Shown in pieces: positions 44,145 to 53,311 of a DNA stretch of 64,000 bases; the stretch's first letter is position 1; each line of letters begins with the position of its first letter. The DNA lies in the NCBI RefSeq assembly GCF_014522265.1, contig NZ_CP017024.1, forward strand, positions 1,330,001-1,394,000, in the 5' to 3' direction. The position numbers and the translations under genes are program-made. The notes beneath the pieces were generated by a model. That model ran no database searches and was not told where the DNA came from. It saw nothing but the letters and a program-made list of their open reading frames with translations. Origin of the DNA: Pseudomonas oryzihabitans. GTDB taxonomy: Bacteria > Pseudomonadota > Gammaproteobacteria > Pseudomonadales > Pseudomonadaceae.

Positions 44145-45170
44145 ATGCGTACCGTCTCTCGTCTGCTTGGCCTTTCCGCGCTCACCCTGGCCCTGGGCAG
44201 CGCCTTCGCCGCGCCCCAGCCCGATCCGGCCCTGGAACGCACCACCCAGGGCTTCGTCGATGCGCTGAATGGCAGCGGTGGCCAACCCCTGGAAACCCTG
44301 AGTCCCAAGGATGCCCGCGCGGTGCTGTCCGGCGCCCAATCCGGCGTCAAGGTCGATCTCTCAGGGGTCAAGACCAGCGAAAAGACCATCCAGGTCGACG
44401 GCAAGCCGCTGCAGCTGACCATCGTCCGCCCGGCGAACGCCAAGGGGCAGACACCGGCCTTCATGTTCTTCCATGGCGGCGGTTGGGTGCTGGGTGACTT
44501 CCCCACCCACCAGCGCCTGGTGCGTGACCTGGTGGTGGCCTCCGGTGCCACGGCGGTGTTCGTCAATTACACCCCGAGTCCGGAAGCTCACTTCCCGGTG
44601 GCCATCAATCAGGCCTATGCCGCGACGAAATGGGTCGCCGAGCATGGCAAGGAGATCGACGTCGATGGCAGTCGCCTGGCGGTGGCCGGCAACAGCGTCG
44701 GCGGCAACATGGCCGCGGTGGTCAGCCTGATGGCCAAGGACAAGGGCACGCCCACGCTGCGCTACCAGGTGCTGTTCTGGCCGGTGACCGATGCCAGCTT
44801 CGACAACGGTTCCTACCAGACCTATGCCGAGGGCCGCTTCCTGACCCGCAACATGATGAAGTGGTTCTGGGACAACTACACCACCAGCGAGACCGAGCGC
44901 GCCAACGTCTATGCCTCGCCGTTGCGGGCCAGCGAGGCCCAGCTCAAGGGCTTGCCGCCGGCGCTGGTGCAGACCGCCGAGAACGACGTGCTGCGGGACG
45001 AAGGCGAGGCCTATGCGCGCAAGCTCAACGCGGCTGGCGTCGAGGTCGTCCAGGTGCGCTACAACGGCATGATCCACGACTACGGGCTGCTCAACGTCCT
45101 GGCCAAGGTGCCCGAGGTCCAGGCTGCGCTGACCCAGGCCGGCCAGTTGCTCAAGCAGCATCTGCAGTAA
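44145..45170 (+). CDS. Exported alpha/beta hydrolase (HSL-type esterase)
   Basis: A 341-residue esterase with a signal peptide (MRTVSRLLGLSALTLALGSAFA). It has the oxyanion motif FFHGGGWVLGDF, the nucleophile elbow GNSVGG (Ser near residue 187), and the acid/His pair in the C-terminal part (AENDVLRDEGEAYARKL and YNGMIHDYGLLN), matching the hormone-sensitive-lipase family. Periplasmic hydrolysis of carboxyl esters is expected; the substrate is unknown. RBS AGGAG. It follows ohr in the same direction and may be read through from it. Confidence 0.87.
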   Translation: MRTVSRLLGLSALTLALGSAFAAPQPDPALERTTQGFVDALNGSGGQPLETLSPKDARAVLSGAQSGVKVDLSGVKTSEKTIQVDGKPLQLTIVRPANAKGQTPAFMFFHGGGWVLGDFPTHQRLVRDLVVASGATAVFVNYTPSPEAHFPVAINQAYAATKWVAEHGKEIDVDGSRLAVAGNSVGGNMAAVVSLMAKDKGTPTLRYQVLFWPVTDASFDNGSYQTYAEGRFLTRNMMKWFWDNYTTSETERANVYASPLRASEAQLKGLPPALVQTAENDVLRDEGEAYARKLNAAGVEVVQVRYNGMIHDYGLLNVLAKVPEVQAALTQAGQLLKQHLQ

Positions 45171-45226
45171 GACCGGGCCTGGTACCCAGGGGGTGGTTCC
45201 GTTCGCGGCGCCACCCCCTTTGCGTT

Positions 45227-46135
45227 TCAGGGTTGCTTGCCCAGGGCGGCGAAGCGCTCCGCCAGCCAGCCATGCAACTGCCGCACGGCGGGCGAGAACT
45301 GCCGGCGGTGCGGGCAGAACAGCTGCAGCGGCAACGGCTCGCCGGGCTGCTCGGGCAGCAGGCGCACCAGCCGGCCGCGCTGCAGATCGTCGCGCATGTC
45401 CAGCCAGGACTTGTAGACGATGCCCTCCCCGGCCACCGCCCAGCGCCGCACCACCTCGGCGTCGTCGCTCTGCAAGGGTCCGCTGACGGCCACCTGGCGC
45501 AGGCCGCCGTCGGCCTGTGGAAAGCTCCACTTGTCATAGGTGCGCCCATGCAGCTGGTAGAGCAGGCAGGCGTGCCTGGACAGGTCGTCCAGGCTGCGCG
45601 GCGCCCCCTGGCGGGCCAGATAGGTCGGCGCCGCCGCCAGCAGCCGGCGGTTGTCCGGGGCGAGCGGCAGGGCCACCAGACTGTCATCCTGACTGCGGCC
45701 GTAGCGGATGGCGATGTCCACCGGATCGCGATAGACGTCGGCCTGCTGGTCCGAGACGTAGAGCCTGAGCGTCAGGCCGGGATGGCGCTGACGAAACTCG
45801 GCCAGCCAGGGCAGCAGGAGATTGCGTCCCAGATCCGAAGGCGCCGCCACCTGCAGCACCCCGCGCAATTCCGGACTCTCCCCCTGCAGCCGCTCGCGCC
45901 CCTCGCGCAAGGTCTCCAGCACCTCGCGGGCATAGGGCAGATAGGCCTCGCCCTCGGCGGTCAGGCGCAGGCTGCGGGTCGAGCGGGCGAACAGGCGGAT
46001 GCCCAGTTCGCGCTCCAGCCGGCCGATGGCGGCGCTCACCTGACCCGGCAACAGGTCTGCCTCGCGAGCGGCACGGGAAAAGCTGCCCAGGGCGGCGGAA
46101 CGCACGAAGAGGCCGAGGTCGTCGAAGCGGATCAT
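45227..46135 (-). CDS. LysR-family transcriptional regulator
   Basis: A 302-residue LysR protein with the DNA-binding block MIRFDDLGLFVRSAALGSFSRAAREADLLPGQVSAAIGRLERELGIRLF and an effector domain of the CrgA/AaeR type (LRGVLQVAAPSDLGRNLLLPWLAEFRQRHPGLTLRLYVSD, PVDIAIRYG). ATG 46135 has AGGAG upstream. It is divergent from the reductase-MRJP-nitroreductase genes with 105 bp between, so it is their probable regulator. Inducer unknown. Confidence 0.9.
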   Translation of the reverse strand: MIRFDDLGLFVRSAALGSFSRAAREADLLPGQVSAAIGRLERELGIRLFARSTRSLRLTAEGEAYLPYAREVLETLREGRERLQGESPELRGVLQVAAPSDLGRNLLLPWLAEFRQRHPGLTLRLYVSDQQADVYRDPVDIAIRYGRSQDDSLVALPLAPDNRRLLAAAPTYLARQGAPRSLDDLSRHACLLYQLHGRTYDKWSFPQADGGLRQVAVSGPLQSDDAEVVRRWAVAGEGIVYKSWLDMRDDLQRGRLVRLLPEQPGEPLPLQLFCPHRRQFSPAVRQLHGWLAERFAALGKQP

Positions 46136-46240
46136 TTTCACTCCTGCAGTGAAGGTGCTATCCGATTCTGCCGCTTTTTCCGGTCGAGCATGAAGACGAC
46201 CATGGGCCCATGTCTTCTTATCGTACAAAGGAATCCGCCC

Positions 46241-47248
46241 ATGAAAGCCATCATCCACGGTGACACCACCCTCCCCGCCAGCGATCCCCGCGCCCTGCAG
46301 GACGCCGTGCTGACCGATCCCACGCCCGAGGCCCATGACCTCCTGGTGGAAGTCCGTGCGGTGTCGGTCAATCCGGTCGACACCAAGGTGCGCCAGGGTC
46401 TGGTGCAGCGCGAGTCCAAGGTACTGGGCTGGGACGTCTCCGGCGTGGTGCGGGCCGTGGGCAGCGCCGTCAGCCGCTTCGCCGTGGGTGACGAGGTCTA
46501 CTATGCCGGCGAGCTGTTCCGCCCCGGCTGCAACAGCGAGCTGCACCTGGTCGACGAACACCTGGCCGGGCACAAGCCCAGGAGTCTGGACCACGCCCAG
46601 GCCGCGGCCCTGCCGCTGACCGCCATCACCGCCTGGGAACTGCTGTTCGACCGTCTCGGCGCGACCGAAGGCGGCGGCGCCGGCCAGCAGTTGCTGGTGA
46701 TGGGCGCGGCAGGCGGCGTCGGTTCCGTGCTGGTGCAGCTGGCCCGCCAGCTCACCGAGCTGACCGTGATCGGTACCGCCTCGCGCCAGGAAACCCAGGA
46801 CTGGGTGCGCCAGCTGGGTGCCCATCACGTCATCGACCACCACCAGCCCCTGCGGCCCCAGCTCGAAGCCCTGGGTCTGGACGGCGTGACCCTGGTCGCC
46901 AGCCTCACCCACACCGATGAGCACTTCACCCAGCTGGTGGATGTCCTGCGGCCCCAGGGCCGTCTCGGCGTGATCGACGATCCGGCGCAACTCGACGTGG
47001 TACCGATGAAGGCCAAGTCGCTGTCGCTGCACTGGGAACTGATGTTCACCCGCTCGCTGTTCCAGACCCCGGACAAGGTGCGCCAGCACGAGATCCTCGA
47101 ACGCGTCGCCGGGCTGATCGACCAGGGCACCCTCAAGACCACCCTGGGCGAGCACCTGGGCCGGATCGATGCCGCCAATCTGCGCCGTGCCCATGCCCGG
47201 CTGGAAAGCCACCAGGCCCGCGGCAAGCTCGTGCTGGAGGGTTTCTGA
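46241..47248 (+). CDS. Zinc-free MDR oxidoreductase (quinone reductase-like)
   Basis: A 335-residue medium-chain dehydrogenase/reductase of the zinc-type alcohol dehydrogenase-like, quinone oxidoreductase branch. It has RAVSVNPVDTKVRQG, LGWDVSGVVRAVGSAVSRFAVGDEVYYAG and the NADPH loop LLVMGAAGGVGSVLVQLARQL; the zinc ligands of true alcohol dehydrogenases are absent. It reduces quinones or enones with NADPH by family inference. Its stop overlaps the MRJP gene (TGATG), so the two are co-translated. Confidence 0.9.
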   Translation: MKAIIHGDTTLPASDPRALQDAVLTDPTPEAHDLLVEVRAVSVNPVDTKVRQGLVQRESKVLGWDVSGVVRAVGSAVSRFAVGDEVYYAGELFRPGCNSELHLVDEHLAGHKPRSLDHAQAAALPLTAITAWELLFDRLGATEGGGAGQQLLVMGAAGGVGSVLVQLARQLTELTVIGTASRQETQDWVRQLGAHHVIDHHQPLRPQLEALGLDGVTLVASLTHTDEHFTQLVDVLRPQGRLGVIDDPAQLDVVPMKAKSLSLHWELMFTRSLFQTPDKVRQHEILERVAGLIDQGTLKTTLGEHLGRIDAANLRRAHARLESHQARGKLVLEGF

Positions 47249-48396
47249 TGCCTCGCTGCAGTGCCCTGACCCTCGCCGTCGCCCTGGCCGTGGCTAGCCT
47301 CACCGCCCAGGCCGCGCCGCTGCCCCAGGAGCGCACCCTGGGCCAGCTGGAGCCGGTGTTCGCCTTCCAGGACGCCATGCCCACCGGGGTCACCGTCAGC
47401 GAGACCGGCCGGATCTTCGTCAACTATCCGCGCTGGGGCGACGCGGTGCCCTTCACCGTGGCCGAACTCAAGGACGGCAAGGCGGTGCCCTACCCGGATG
47501 CCGCGTTGAACGTGGAAACGCCCGGTCAGCCGGGCAAGGGTTTCATCAGCGTGCAGAGCGTGGTGGCCGATGGGCGCGGTCACCTCTGGGTGCTGGATAC
47601 CGCCGCACCGGGCTTTGCCGCGCCCAAGGCCGGCGGCGTCAAGCTGGTGGCCATCGACCTCAAGACCAACAAGGTCGCCAGGACGCTGGTCTTCCCCGCG
47701 GCGGTGCTCGAACCCAACAGCTACGTCAACGACGTGCGCTTCGACTTTCGCGTCGGTCGCGCCGGGGTGGCCTATGTCACCGACTCGGCGCCGCCGGGCG
47801 GACTGATCGTCCTCGACCTCGCCACCGGCCAGGCCCAGCGCCGCCTGACCGGCGCGCCCCAGGCCAACGTCGATCCCAGCTTCGTCCCGGTGGTGGAAGG
47901 CGAGCCGCTGCTGATGCAGCGTCCCGACGGCAGCAAGGTCCGCCCGGCCATCGCCAGCGACGGCATCGCTCTCTCGCCGGACGGCGGCACCCTCTACTTC
48001 AGCCCGCTGTCCAGTCGTCATCTCTATGCCGTACCCACCGCCCTGCTGCGTGATCCCAAGGCGAGCGAGGCCCAGGTCCGCGCCGGGGTGCAGGATCTCG
48101 GCGAAAAGGGCGCGTCCGACGGACTCGAAGCCGATGCCCAGGGCCGCGTCTATGCCGGCGACTACGAGCACAACGCCGTGCGCCAGCGCCAGGCCGACGG
48201 CAGCTGGAAGACCCTGGTCCACGATCCGCGCGTGCTCTGGCCCGACACCTTCAGCATCGGTCCGGACGGCTACCTCTATTTCACCGCCAACCAGCTCCAT
48301 CGCCAGGCGCAATTCCACGGCGGCCAGGACCTGCGCCAGAAGCCCTACAGCCTGTTCCGCGTCAAGATCGACGCCCAGCCGGCCCCTACCCACTGA
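47248..48396 (+). CDS. Major royal jelly protein/Yellow-family beta-propeller, exported
   Basis: A 382-residue protein with a signal peptide (MPRCSALTLAVALAVASLTAQA) and the MRJP/Yellow pattern: DAMPTGVTVSETGRIFVNYPRWGD, GFISVQSVVADGRGHLWVLDTAAPGF, SYVNDVRFDFRVGRAGVAYVTDS, GSKVRPAIASDGIALSPDGGTLYFSPLSSRHLYAVPTALL and VLWPDTFSIGPDGYLYFTANQLH. The insect relatives bind catecholamines or act on dopachrome; bacterial members have no assigned reaction. It is coupled to the MDR gene and followed by a nitroreductase after 18 bp. Confidence 0.88.
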   Translation: MPRCSALTLAVALAVASLTAQAAPLPQERTLGQLEPVFAFQDAMPTGVTVSETGRIFVNYPRWGDAVPFTVAELKDGKAVPYPDAALNVETPGQPGKGFISVQSVVADGRGHLWVLDTAAPGFAAPKAGGVKLVAIDLKTNKVARTLVFPAAVLEPNSYVNDVRFDFRVGRAGVAYVTDSAPPGGLIVLDLATGQAQRRLTGAPQANVDPSFVPVVEGEPLLMQRPDGSKVRPAIASDGIALSPDGGTLYFSPLSSRHLYAVPTALLRDPKASEAQVRAGVQDLGEKGASDGLEADAQGRVYAGDYEHNAVRQRQADGSWKTLVHDPRVLWPDTFSIGPDGYLYFTANQLHRQAQFHGGQDLRQKPYSLFRVKIDAQPAPTH

Positions 48397-48414
48397 TCCG
48401 ATCAGGAGTTATCC

Positions 48415-49062
48415 ATGCAGCTGTCCCAGATCGCCCGTACCCGCTACACCACCAAGGCCTTCGACGGCTCCCGCAGCATCCCGGCCGAACAGGTCGAAGA
48501 ACTGCTGGAGCTGCTGCGACAAGCGCCTTCCTCGGTCAACTCCCAGCCCTGGCACTTCGTGGTCGCCGCCAGCGCCGAGGCCAGGGCGCGCATCGCCCGT
48601 GGCATGCAGAGCCCCTACAACGAACCCAAGGTGTTGCCGGCCTCCCACGTCATCGTGCTCTGCACCCGCCTGGAGATGACCGAAGGCCATCTGGCCCAGG
48701 TGCTGGAGCAGGAAGCCCGGGACGGCCGCTTCGCCAAGCCCGAAGCACGCGCCACCCAGGACGGTACCCGCCGTCACTTCGTCGACCTGCATCGTCATGA
48801 GCGCCAGGATGTGCAGCATTGGATGGAGAAGCAGACCTACCTGGCGCTAGGCACCCTACTGCTCGGCGCTGCCGCGCTGGGCATCGATGCCACCCCCATG
48901 GAAGGCTTCGACGCCAGCAGCCTGGACCAGGAACTCGGCCTGCGTGAACAGGGCTACACGGCCCTGGTGGTGGTCGGCCTGGGCTATCGCGGCGAGAGCG
49001 ACTTCAACGCCGCCCTGCCCAAGTCCCGCCTGACCCGCGAACAGGTCTTCACCTTCCTGTAA
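48415..49062 (+). CDS. NfsB-type NAD(P)H nitroreductase
   Basis: A 215-residue FMN-dependent oxygen-insensitive nitroreductase close to NfsB/dihydropteridine reductase (217 residues in E. coli). Markers are RTRYTTKAFDGSRSIPAEQVEELLELLRQAPSSVNSQPWHFVV, with the FMN-binding S-S-x-N-x-Q-P-W, MEKQTYLALGTLLLGAAALGIDATPMEGFD and VVGLGYRGESDFNAALPKSRL. It reduces nitro and quinone compounds. Third gene of the set divergent from the LysR gene, which points to a quinone or aromatic stress function. Confidence 0.92.
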   Translation: MQLSQIARTRYTTKAFDGSRSIPAEQVEELLELLRQAPSSVNSQPWHFVVAASAEARARIARGMQSPYNEPKVLPASHVIVLCTRLEMTEGHLAQVLEQEARDGRFAKPEARATQDGTRRHFVDLHRHERQDVQHWMEKQTYLALGTLLLGAAALGIDATPMEGFDASSLDQELGLREQGYTALVVVGLGYRGESDFNAALPKSRLTREQVFTFL

Positions 49063-49073
49063 CCGCAGAGCAC

Positions 49074-49159
49074 CGTAGCGTGGATAACGGCGCAGCCTTA
49101 TCCACAGCGCGCCGCCGGTAGCCGCCAGTGGAAAACGCTGGCGAGTTTTCCACGCTACG
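49074..49159. repeat. Palindromic dispersed element with CGTAGCGTGGA ends
   Basis: An 86-bp element bounded by a perfect 11-bp inverted repeat (CGTAGCGTGGA at 49074-49084, TCCACGCTACG at 49149-49159) with inner TTATCCAC and GGAAAACGC parts. Of a type common after pseudomonad genes. It lies just past the nitroreductase stop. Confidence 0.75.
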
Positions 49160-49214
49160 ACGCGCAAGTTGGGTTAAGCCCAACAACGGCAGCAGGTGCC
49201 TTCCCGCAGACAGG

Positions 49215-49247
49215 AAAAAGCCGACCGCTACAAGGGGTCGGCTTTTT
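49215..49247. terminator. Strong intrinsic terminator downstream of the nitroreductase operon
   Basis: A perfect 12-bp stem AAAAAGCCGACC / GGTCGGCTTTTT with a 9-base loop and T run, suited to terminate from either side. Confidence 0.92.
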
Positions 49248-49252
49248 CATGT

Positions 49253-49299
49253 GGGCCTGCTGGGCTTCGACGATGAAGCCGTCCCAGCCCAACAGGCCC
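49253..49299. repeat. Long hairpin before the LLM monooxygenase stop codon
   Basis: Arms GGGCCTGCTGGGCT (49253-49266) and AGCCCAACAGGCCC (49286-49299) pair at 13 of 14 positions. It follows the terminator by 5 bp and lies 9 bp past the stop of the leftward LLM gene, so it may be that gene's 3' structure. Confidence 0.65.
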
Positions 49300-49308
49300 A
49301 GCCCCCGA

Positions 49309-50310
49309 TCAACCGCCCTTCAGATCCGCCAGGATCGAGAAGGCGCGCAAGCGATCCGCCTGCTCGTAGACATCGCAGGTAAAGATCAGCTCGTCGGCAT
49401 CGGTCTTTTCCAGCAACAGCTCCAGCCGCTCGCGCACCTTGTCCGGGCCGCCGATCACCGCCATGCCGAGGAGGCTCGATACCGACTCCTTCTCGTGAGG
49501 CAACCAGACGCCTTCCATGCTGCGTACCGGCGGTTGCAGGCGCAGGCTGTCGCCGCGGAACAGCGCCAGGATGCGTTGGTAGACGGTGGTGGCCAGGTAA
49601 TTGGCCTCGTCGTCGCTGTCGGCTGCCACCAGGGGTACCCCGAGCATCACGTAAGGACGATCGAGCACCGCGGACGGCTTGAAGTTCTCGCGATAGAGGC
49701 GGATCGCCTCGTGTACATAGCGCGGCGCGAAGTGCGAGGCGAAGGCATAGGGCAGCCCCTTGGCCGCCGCCAGCTGGGCACTGAACAGGCTCGAACCCAG
49801 CAGCCAGATCGGCACCTCGGTGCCCACCCCGGGCATGGCGATCACGCCCTGCCCCGGCTGCTGCGGCCCGAAGTAGTGCTGCAGCTCCTCCACGTCCCGC
49901 GGGAAGTCGTCGGAGCTGCCCAGGCGGTCGCGCCGCAGGGCATAGGCGGTGCGCTGATCCGAGCCCGGCGCGCGGCCCAGGCCGAGTTCGATGCGGCCCG
50001 GATACAGCGAGGCCAGGGTGCCGAACTGCTCGGCCACCACCAGGGGCGCGTGGTTGGGCAGCATGATGCCGCCCGATCCCAGGCGCAGGGTGCTGGTGCC
50101 GGCGGCCAGGTAGCCCAGCAGCACGCTGGTCGCGGAGCTGGCGATACCGTCCATGTTGTGGTGCTCGGCGACCCAGTAGCGGGAAAAGCCGAGCTGCTCG
50201 ACATGGCGCGCCAGGGTCAGGGCATTGTGCAGCGCCTGGGTCGCATCGCCGTCGTCACGGATGGGGACCAGGTCGAGGACCGACAGGGCGGTCTTAGAGA
50301 GACGGGTCAT
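49309..50310 (-). CDS. LLM-class flavin-dependent monooxygenase (YhbW-like)
   Basis: A 333-residue luciferase-like monooxygenase subunit using FMNH2. Family segments are [89 protein letters not shown] and [15 protein letters not shown], the pattern of the MsnO8/YhbW group. The substrate is unknown. Its start overlaps the 3' end of the HxlR gene by 17 bp, so they are coupled and the regulator probably controls it. Confidence 0.9.
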   Translation of the reverse strand: MTRLSKTALSVLDLVPIRDDGDATQALHNALTLARHVEQLGFSRYWVAEHHNMDGIASSATSVLLGYLAAGTSTLRLGSGGIMLPNHAPLVVAEQFGTLASLYPGRIELGLGRAPGSDQRTAYALRRDRLGSSDDFPRDVEELQHYFGPQQPGQGVIAMPGVGTEVPIWLLGSSLFSAQLAAAKGLPYAFASHFAPRYVHEAIRLYRENFKPSAVLDRPYVMLGVPLVAADSDDEANYLATTVYQRILALFRGDSLRLQPPVRSMEGVWLPHEKESVSSLLGMAVIGGPDKVRERLELLLEKTDADELIFTCDVYEQADRLRAFSILADLKGG

Positions 50311-50704
50311 CAGGATTCTCCTCGGCGGCCTGATCGTAGGCCGCCCTGTGGCGCTGAATTAAAGGCTGCTTCGCGGAGGCCCAGGCGGCCAGGGCACCCA
50401 CCGGCACCATCAGACTCTGGCCCAGCTCCGTGAGGGCGTATTCCACCTGGGGCGGCTTGGTCGGCGTCACCGTGCGGGACACCAGGCCATCGCGCTCCAG
50501 CTGACGCAGGGTCACGCTGAGCATGCGCTGGGAAATGCCGTCGACCCGCCGGCGCAACTCGTTGAAGCGCAGCGGACCGGGTTCCAGGGTGAAGAGCGTG
50601 AGCAAGGACCAGGCATCGCCAATCCGGTCCAGCACGTCCCGGATGGGACAGGCATGGGCATGCAGGCGGCGACGGCTGGAGATACGACTGACCACGGCGT
50701 CCAT
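50294..50704 (-). CDS. HxlR-family transcriptional regulator
   Basis: A 136-residue winged-helix regulator of the HxlR type: [61 protein letters not shown] is the full signature, including the Cys at residue 19 that in some members senses quinones or aldehydes. It heads a two-gene unit with the LLM monooxygenase gene. A small inverted repeat lies upstream. Confidence 0.92.
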   Translation of the reverse strand: MDAVVSRISSRRRLHAHACPIRDVLDRIGDAWSLLTLFTLEPGPLRFNELRRRVDGISQRMLSVTLRQLERDGLVSRTVTPTKPPQVEYALTELGQSLMVPVGALAAWASAKQPLIQRHRAAYDQAAEENPDDPSL

Positions 50705-50750
50705 GGCGATCCTCGAAGCAGAACTGGTTCCCAGCCTACGCCTTTCGGGC

Positions 50751-50767
50751 GGTTATTAAAAGTAACC
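50751..50767 (-). promoter_or_regulatory. Putative HxlR operator
   Basis: GGTTA-N7-TAACC, a 17-bp inverted repeat about 47 bp upstream of the HxlR start codon. The form (short GTTA/TAAC arms) fits sites of this family; inferred. Confidence 0.5.
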
Positions 50768-50834
50768 ACCTGTCAGGACTGGTATTGCCGCCTGGGCCAG
50801 GGCACAATCCAAGAGGTGGTGACCGTTTTTATTG

Positions 50835-50848
50835 ATTGAACGTTCAAT
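50835..50848. promoter_or_regulatory. BetI operator upstream of betI
   Basis: The perfect palindrome ATTGAACGTTCAAT lies inside TTTATTGATTGAACGTTCAA, 52 bp before betI. An identical copy with the same flanks lies before betB. Confidence 0.88.
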
Positions 50849-50899
50849 AAAAAATAGTTACCCTCCGAGGCTCCTTCCGCTCTGTTCAGGAGATGCCTC

Positions 50900-51487
50900 G
50901 TGCCCAAGGTCGGGATGCAGCCCATCCGCCGTTCGCAGCTCATTGCCGCGACCCTCGAAGCCGTTGACGAAGTCGGCATGGGCGACGCCAGTATCGCCTT
51001 CATCGCCCGCAAGGCCGGCGTCTCCAACGGCATCATCAGCCACTACTTCCAGGACAAGAACGGCCTGCTCGAGGCCACCATGCGGCATCTGATGAATGCC
51101 CTGCGCCAGGCCGTGCGCGAACGCCGTGCCGCCCTGCCCGGTGACGACCCGGCCGCCAACCTGCGCGCCATCATCCAGGGCAACTTCGACGATACCCAGG
51201 TCAGCGGCCCGGCCATGAAGACCTGGCTGGCCTTCTGGGCCACCAGCATGCACCAGCCCAATCTGCGCCGCCTGCAACGCATCAACGACCTGCGTCTCTA
51301 CTCCAACCTCTGCTGGCAATTCCGCCGCCTCCTGCCCCACGAACAGGCCCGCGCCTCGGCCCGCGGCCTGGCCGCCATCATCGATGGTCTCTGGCTGCGC
51401 GGCGCCCTCTCCGGCGACGCCTTCAACACCCAGCAGGCCCTGCAGATCGCCTACGACTACCTGGACCTGCAACTGGCCAAGGCCTGA
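50900..51487 (+). CDS. betI: TetR-family choline-responsive repressor BetI
   Basis: A 195-residue TetR-type repressor of the choline-to-glycine-betaine genes. GTG 50900 follows AGGAG and gives [64 protein letters not shown], the characteristic BetI N-terminus; [17 protein letters not shown] lies in the ligand domain. Choline relieves repression. It is first in betI-betB-betA, separated from betB by 261 bp with a second operator. Confidence 0.96.
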   Translation: MPKVGMQPIRRSQLIAATLEAVDEVGMGDASIAFIARKAGVSNGIISHYFQDKNGLLEATMRHLMNALRQAVRERRAALPGDDPAANLRAIIQGNFDDTQVSGPAMKTWLAFWATSMHQPNLRRLQRINDLRLYSNLCWQFRRLLPHEQARASARGLAAIIDGLWLRGALSGDAFNTQQALQIAYDYLDLQLAKA

Positions 51488-51627
51488 CCGCTCCCTGACC
51501 GCTGCAACCCCGGCCGGTCCGCTCCGGCCGGGGCTCCCCTCCCGCTTTTCCTTAGCCATCCCTCTCTGATCGAAGCGCTCTGGGCCGCCCATCGACCCGT
51601 CTCGGCACGCCTGCGAATTTTTCATTG

Positions 51628-51641
51628 ATTGAACGTTCAAT
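51628..51641. promoter_or_regulatory. BetI operator upstream of betB
   Basis: A second ATTGAACGTTCAAT palindrome in CATTGATTGAACGTTCAATA, 107 bp before the betB start, identical to the site before betI. It indicates a separate, BetI-controlled betBA promoter. Confidence 0.88.
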
Positions 51642-51748
51642 AAAAATTAAGTAGACTGGCTTCATCGCTGGCGCAGAGAGACCTTTCTTTCGCGCCCCCT
51701 GTGTTCCTTGCGGGTGCCACGGCGCCCGCCCAGCTTGGGAGAACGTCC

Positions 51749-53221
51749 ATGGCCCGTTTCGCCGAACAGCAGCTCTACATTGGTGGCCGTTATGTCGCCG
51801 CCACCGGTGGCGCCACCTTCGAAACCCTGAATCCCGCCACCGGCGAGGTGCTCGCCGTGGTGCAGAGCGCCAGCCGCGCTGACGTGGACAAGGCGGTGGC
51901 CGCTGCCGCCGAAGGTCAAAAGGTCTGGGCCGCGATGACCGCCATGCAGCGCTCGCGCATCCTGCGCAAGGCCGTGGACATCCTCCGCGAGCGCAACGAC
52001 GAGCTGGCGCTGCTGGAAACCCTCGACACCGGCAAGGCCCTGTCCGAGACCCAGGCCGTGGACATCGTCACCGGCGCCGACGTGCTCGAGTACTACGCCG
52101 GTCTCGTCCCGGCCCTGGAAGGCGAACAGATCCCGCTGCGCGAGACCTCCTTCGTCTATACCCGTCGCGAGCCGCTGGGCGTGGTCGCCGGCATCGGCGC
52201 CTGGAACTACCCGATCCAGATCGCCCTGTGGAAGTCCGCCCCGGCCCTGGCCGCCGGCAACGCCATGATCTTCAAGCCCAGCGAAGTCACCCCGCTGACC
52301 GCGCTGAAGCTGGCCGAGATCTACACCGAGGCCGGCCTGCCCGCTGGCGTCTTCAACGTGGTCAATGGTGTCGGTCCCGAAGTGGGCGTGGCGCTGACCG
52401 AACATCCCGGCATCGAGAAGATCTCCTTTACCGGCGGCGTCGCCACCGGCAAGAAGGTCATGGCCAGCGCCGCCGGCTCGACCCTCAAGGAAGTCACCAT
52501 GGAACTGGGCGGCAAGTCGCCGCTGATCGTCTGCGACGATGCCGACCTGGAGCGCGCCGCCGACATCGCCGTCATGGCCAACTTCTTCAGCTCCGGCCAG
52601 GTCTGCACCAACGGCACCCGCGTCTTCGTGCCCCAGGCGCTCAAGGCCGACTTCGAAGCCAAGGTGGTGGAGCGGGTCAAGCGCATCAAGCTGGGCGATC
52701 CCCTGGCCGCCGAGACCAACTTCGGGCCGCTGGTCAGCACCCCGCACATGGAAAAGGTGCTGGGCTACATCGCCCAGGGCCAGGCCGAAGGCGCCCGCCT
52801 GCTCACCGGTGGCGAGCGCGTCACCCAGGGCGAACTGGCCAAGGGCAACTTCGTCGCCCCCACCGTCTTCACCGATTGCCGTGACGACATGGCCATCGCC
52901 CGCGAAGAAATCTTCGGCCCGGTCATGAGCATCCTGGCCTATGCCGACGAGGACGAGGTGGTGCGCCGCGCCAACGACACCGAGTACGGCCTGGCGGCCG
53001 GCGTGGTCACCCGTGACCTGGCCCGTGCCCACCGCATGATCCATCGCCTGGAAGCCGGCATCTGCTGGATCAACACCTGGGGCGAATCCCCCGCCGAGAT
53101 GCCGGTGGGTGGCTACAAGCACTCCGGCGTCGGTCGCGAGAACGGCCTCACCACCCTCGGCCACTACACCCGCATCAAGTCGGTGCAGGTCGAGTTGGGC
53201 GATTACGCCTCGATCTTCTAA
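51749..53221 (+). CDS. betB: Betaine aldehyde dehydrogenase
   Basis: NAD(P)+-dependent aldehyde dehydrogenase, 490 residues, converting betaine aldehyde to glycine betaine. Catalytic Glu252 in MELGGKSP and Cys286 in [10 protein letters not shown] fall at the numbers known for P. aeruginosa BetB. The cofactor block is [33 protein letters not shown] and the C-terminal signature [19 protein letters not shown] 51749 with GGGAGA upstream. Followed after 90 bp (with one palindromic repeat) by betA. Confidence 0.97.
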   Translation: MARFAEQQLYIGGRYVAATGGATFETLNPATGEVLAVVQSASRADVDKAVAAAAEGQKVWAAMTAMQRSRILRKAVDILRERNDELALLETLDTGKALSETQAVDIVTGADVLEYYAGLVPALEGEQIPLRETSFVYTRREPLGVVAGIGAWNYPIQIALWKSAPALAAGNAMIFKPSEVTPLTALKLAEIYTEAGLPAGVFNVVNGVGPEVGVALTEHPGIEKISFTGGVATGKKVMASAAGSTLKEVTMELGGKSPLIVCDDADLERAADIAVMANFFSSGQVCTNGTRVFVPQALKADFEAKVVERVKRIKLGDPLAAETNFGPLVSTPHMEKVLGYIAQGQAEGARLLTGGERVTQGELAKGNFVAPTVFTDCRDDMAIAREEIFGPVMSILAYADEDEVVRRANDTEYGLAAGVVTRDLARAHRMIHRLEAGICWINTWGESPAEMPVGGYKHSGVGRENGLTTLGHYTRIKSVQVELGDYASIF

Positions 53222-53244
53222 GCCGCTCAGGCAGCGCTTTTCTC

Positions 53245-53275
53245 CCCTCTCCACTGGAGAGGGCCCGGGGCTGGG
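53245..53275. repeat. CCCTCTCC/GGAGAGGG palindrome between betB and betA
   Basis: One copy of the dispersed palindrome (CCCTCTCCACTGGAGAGGG, then CCCGGGGCTGGGG) in the 90-bp gap. It could tune the betB/betA mRNA ratio. Confidence 0.75.
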
Positions 53276-53311
53276 GCCCGACCCCACCCGCCGTCAGGAG
53301 GAGACTTTTTC

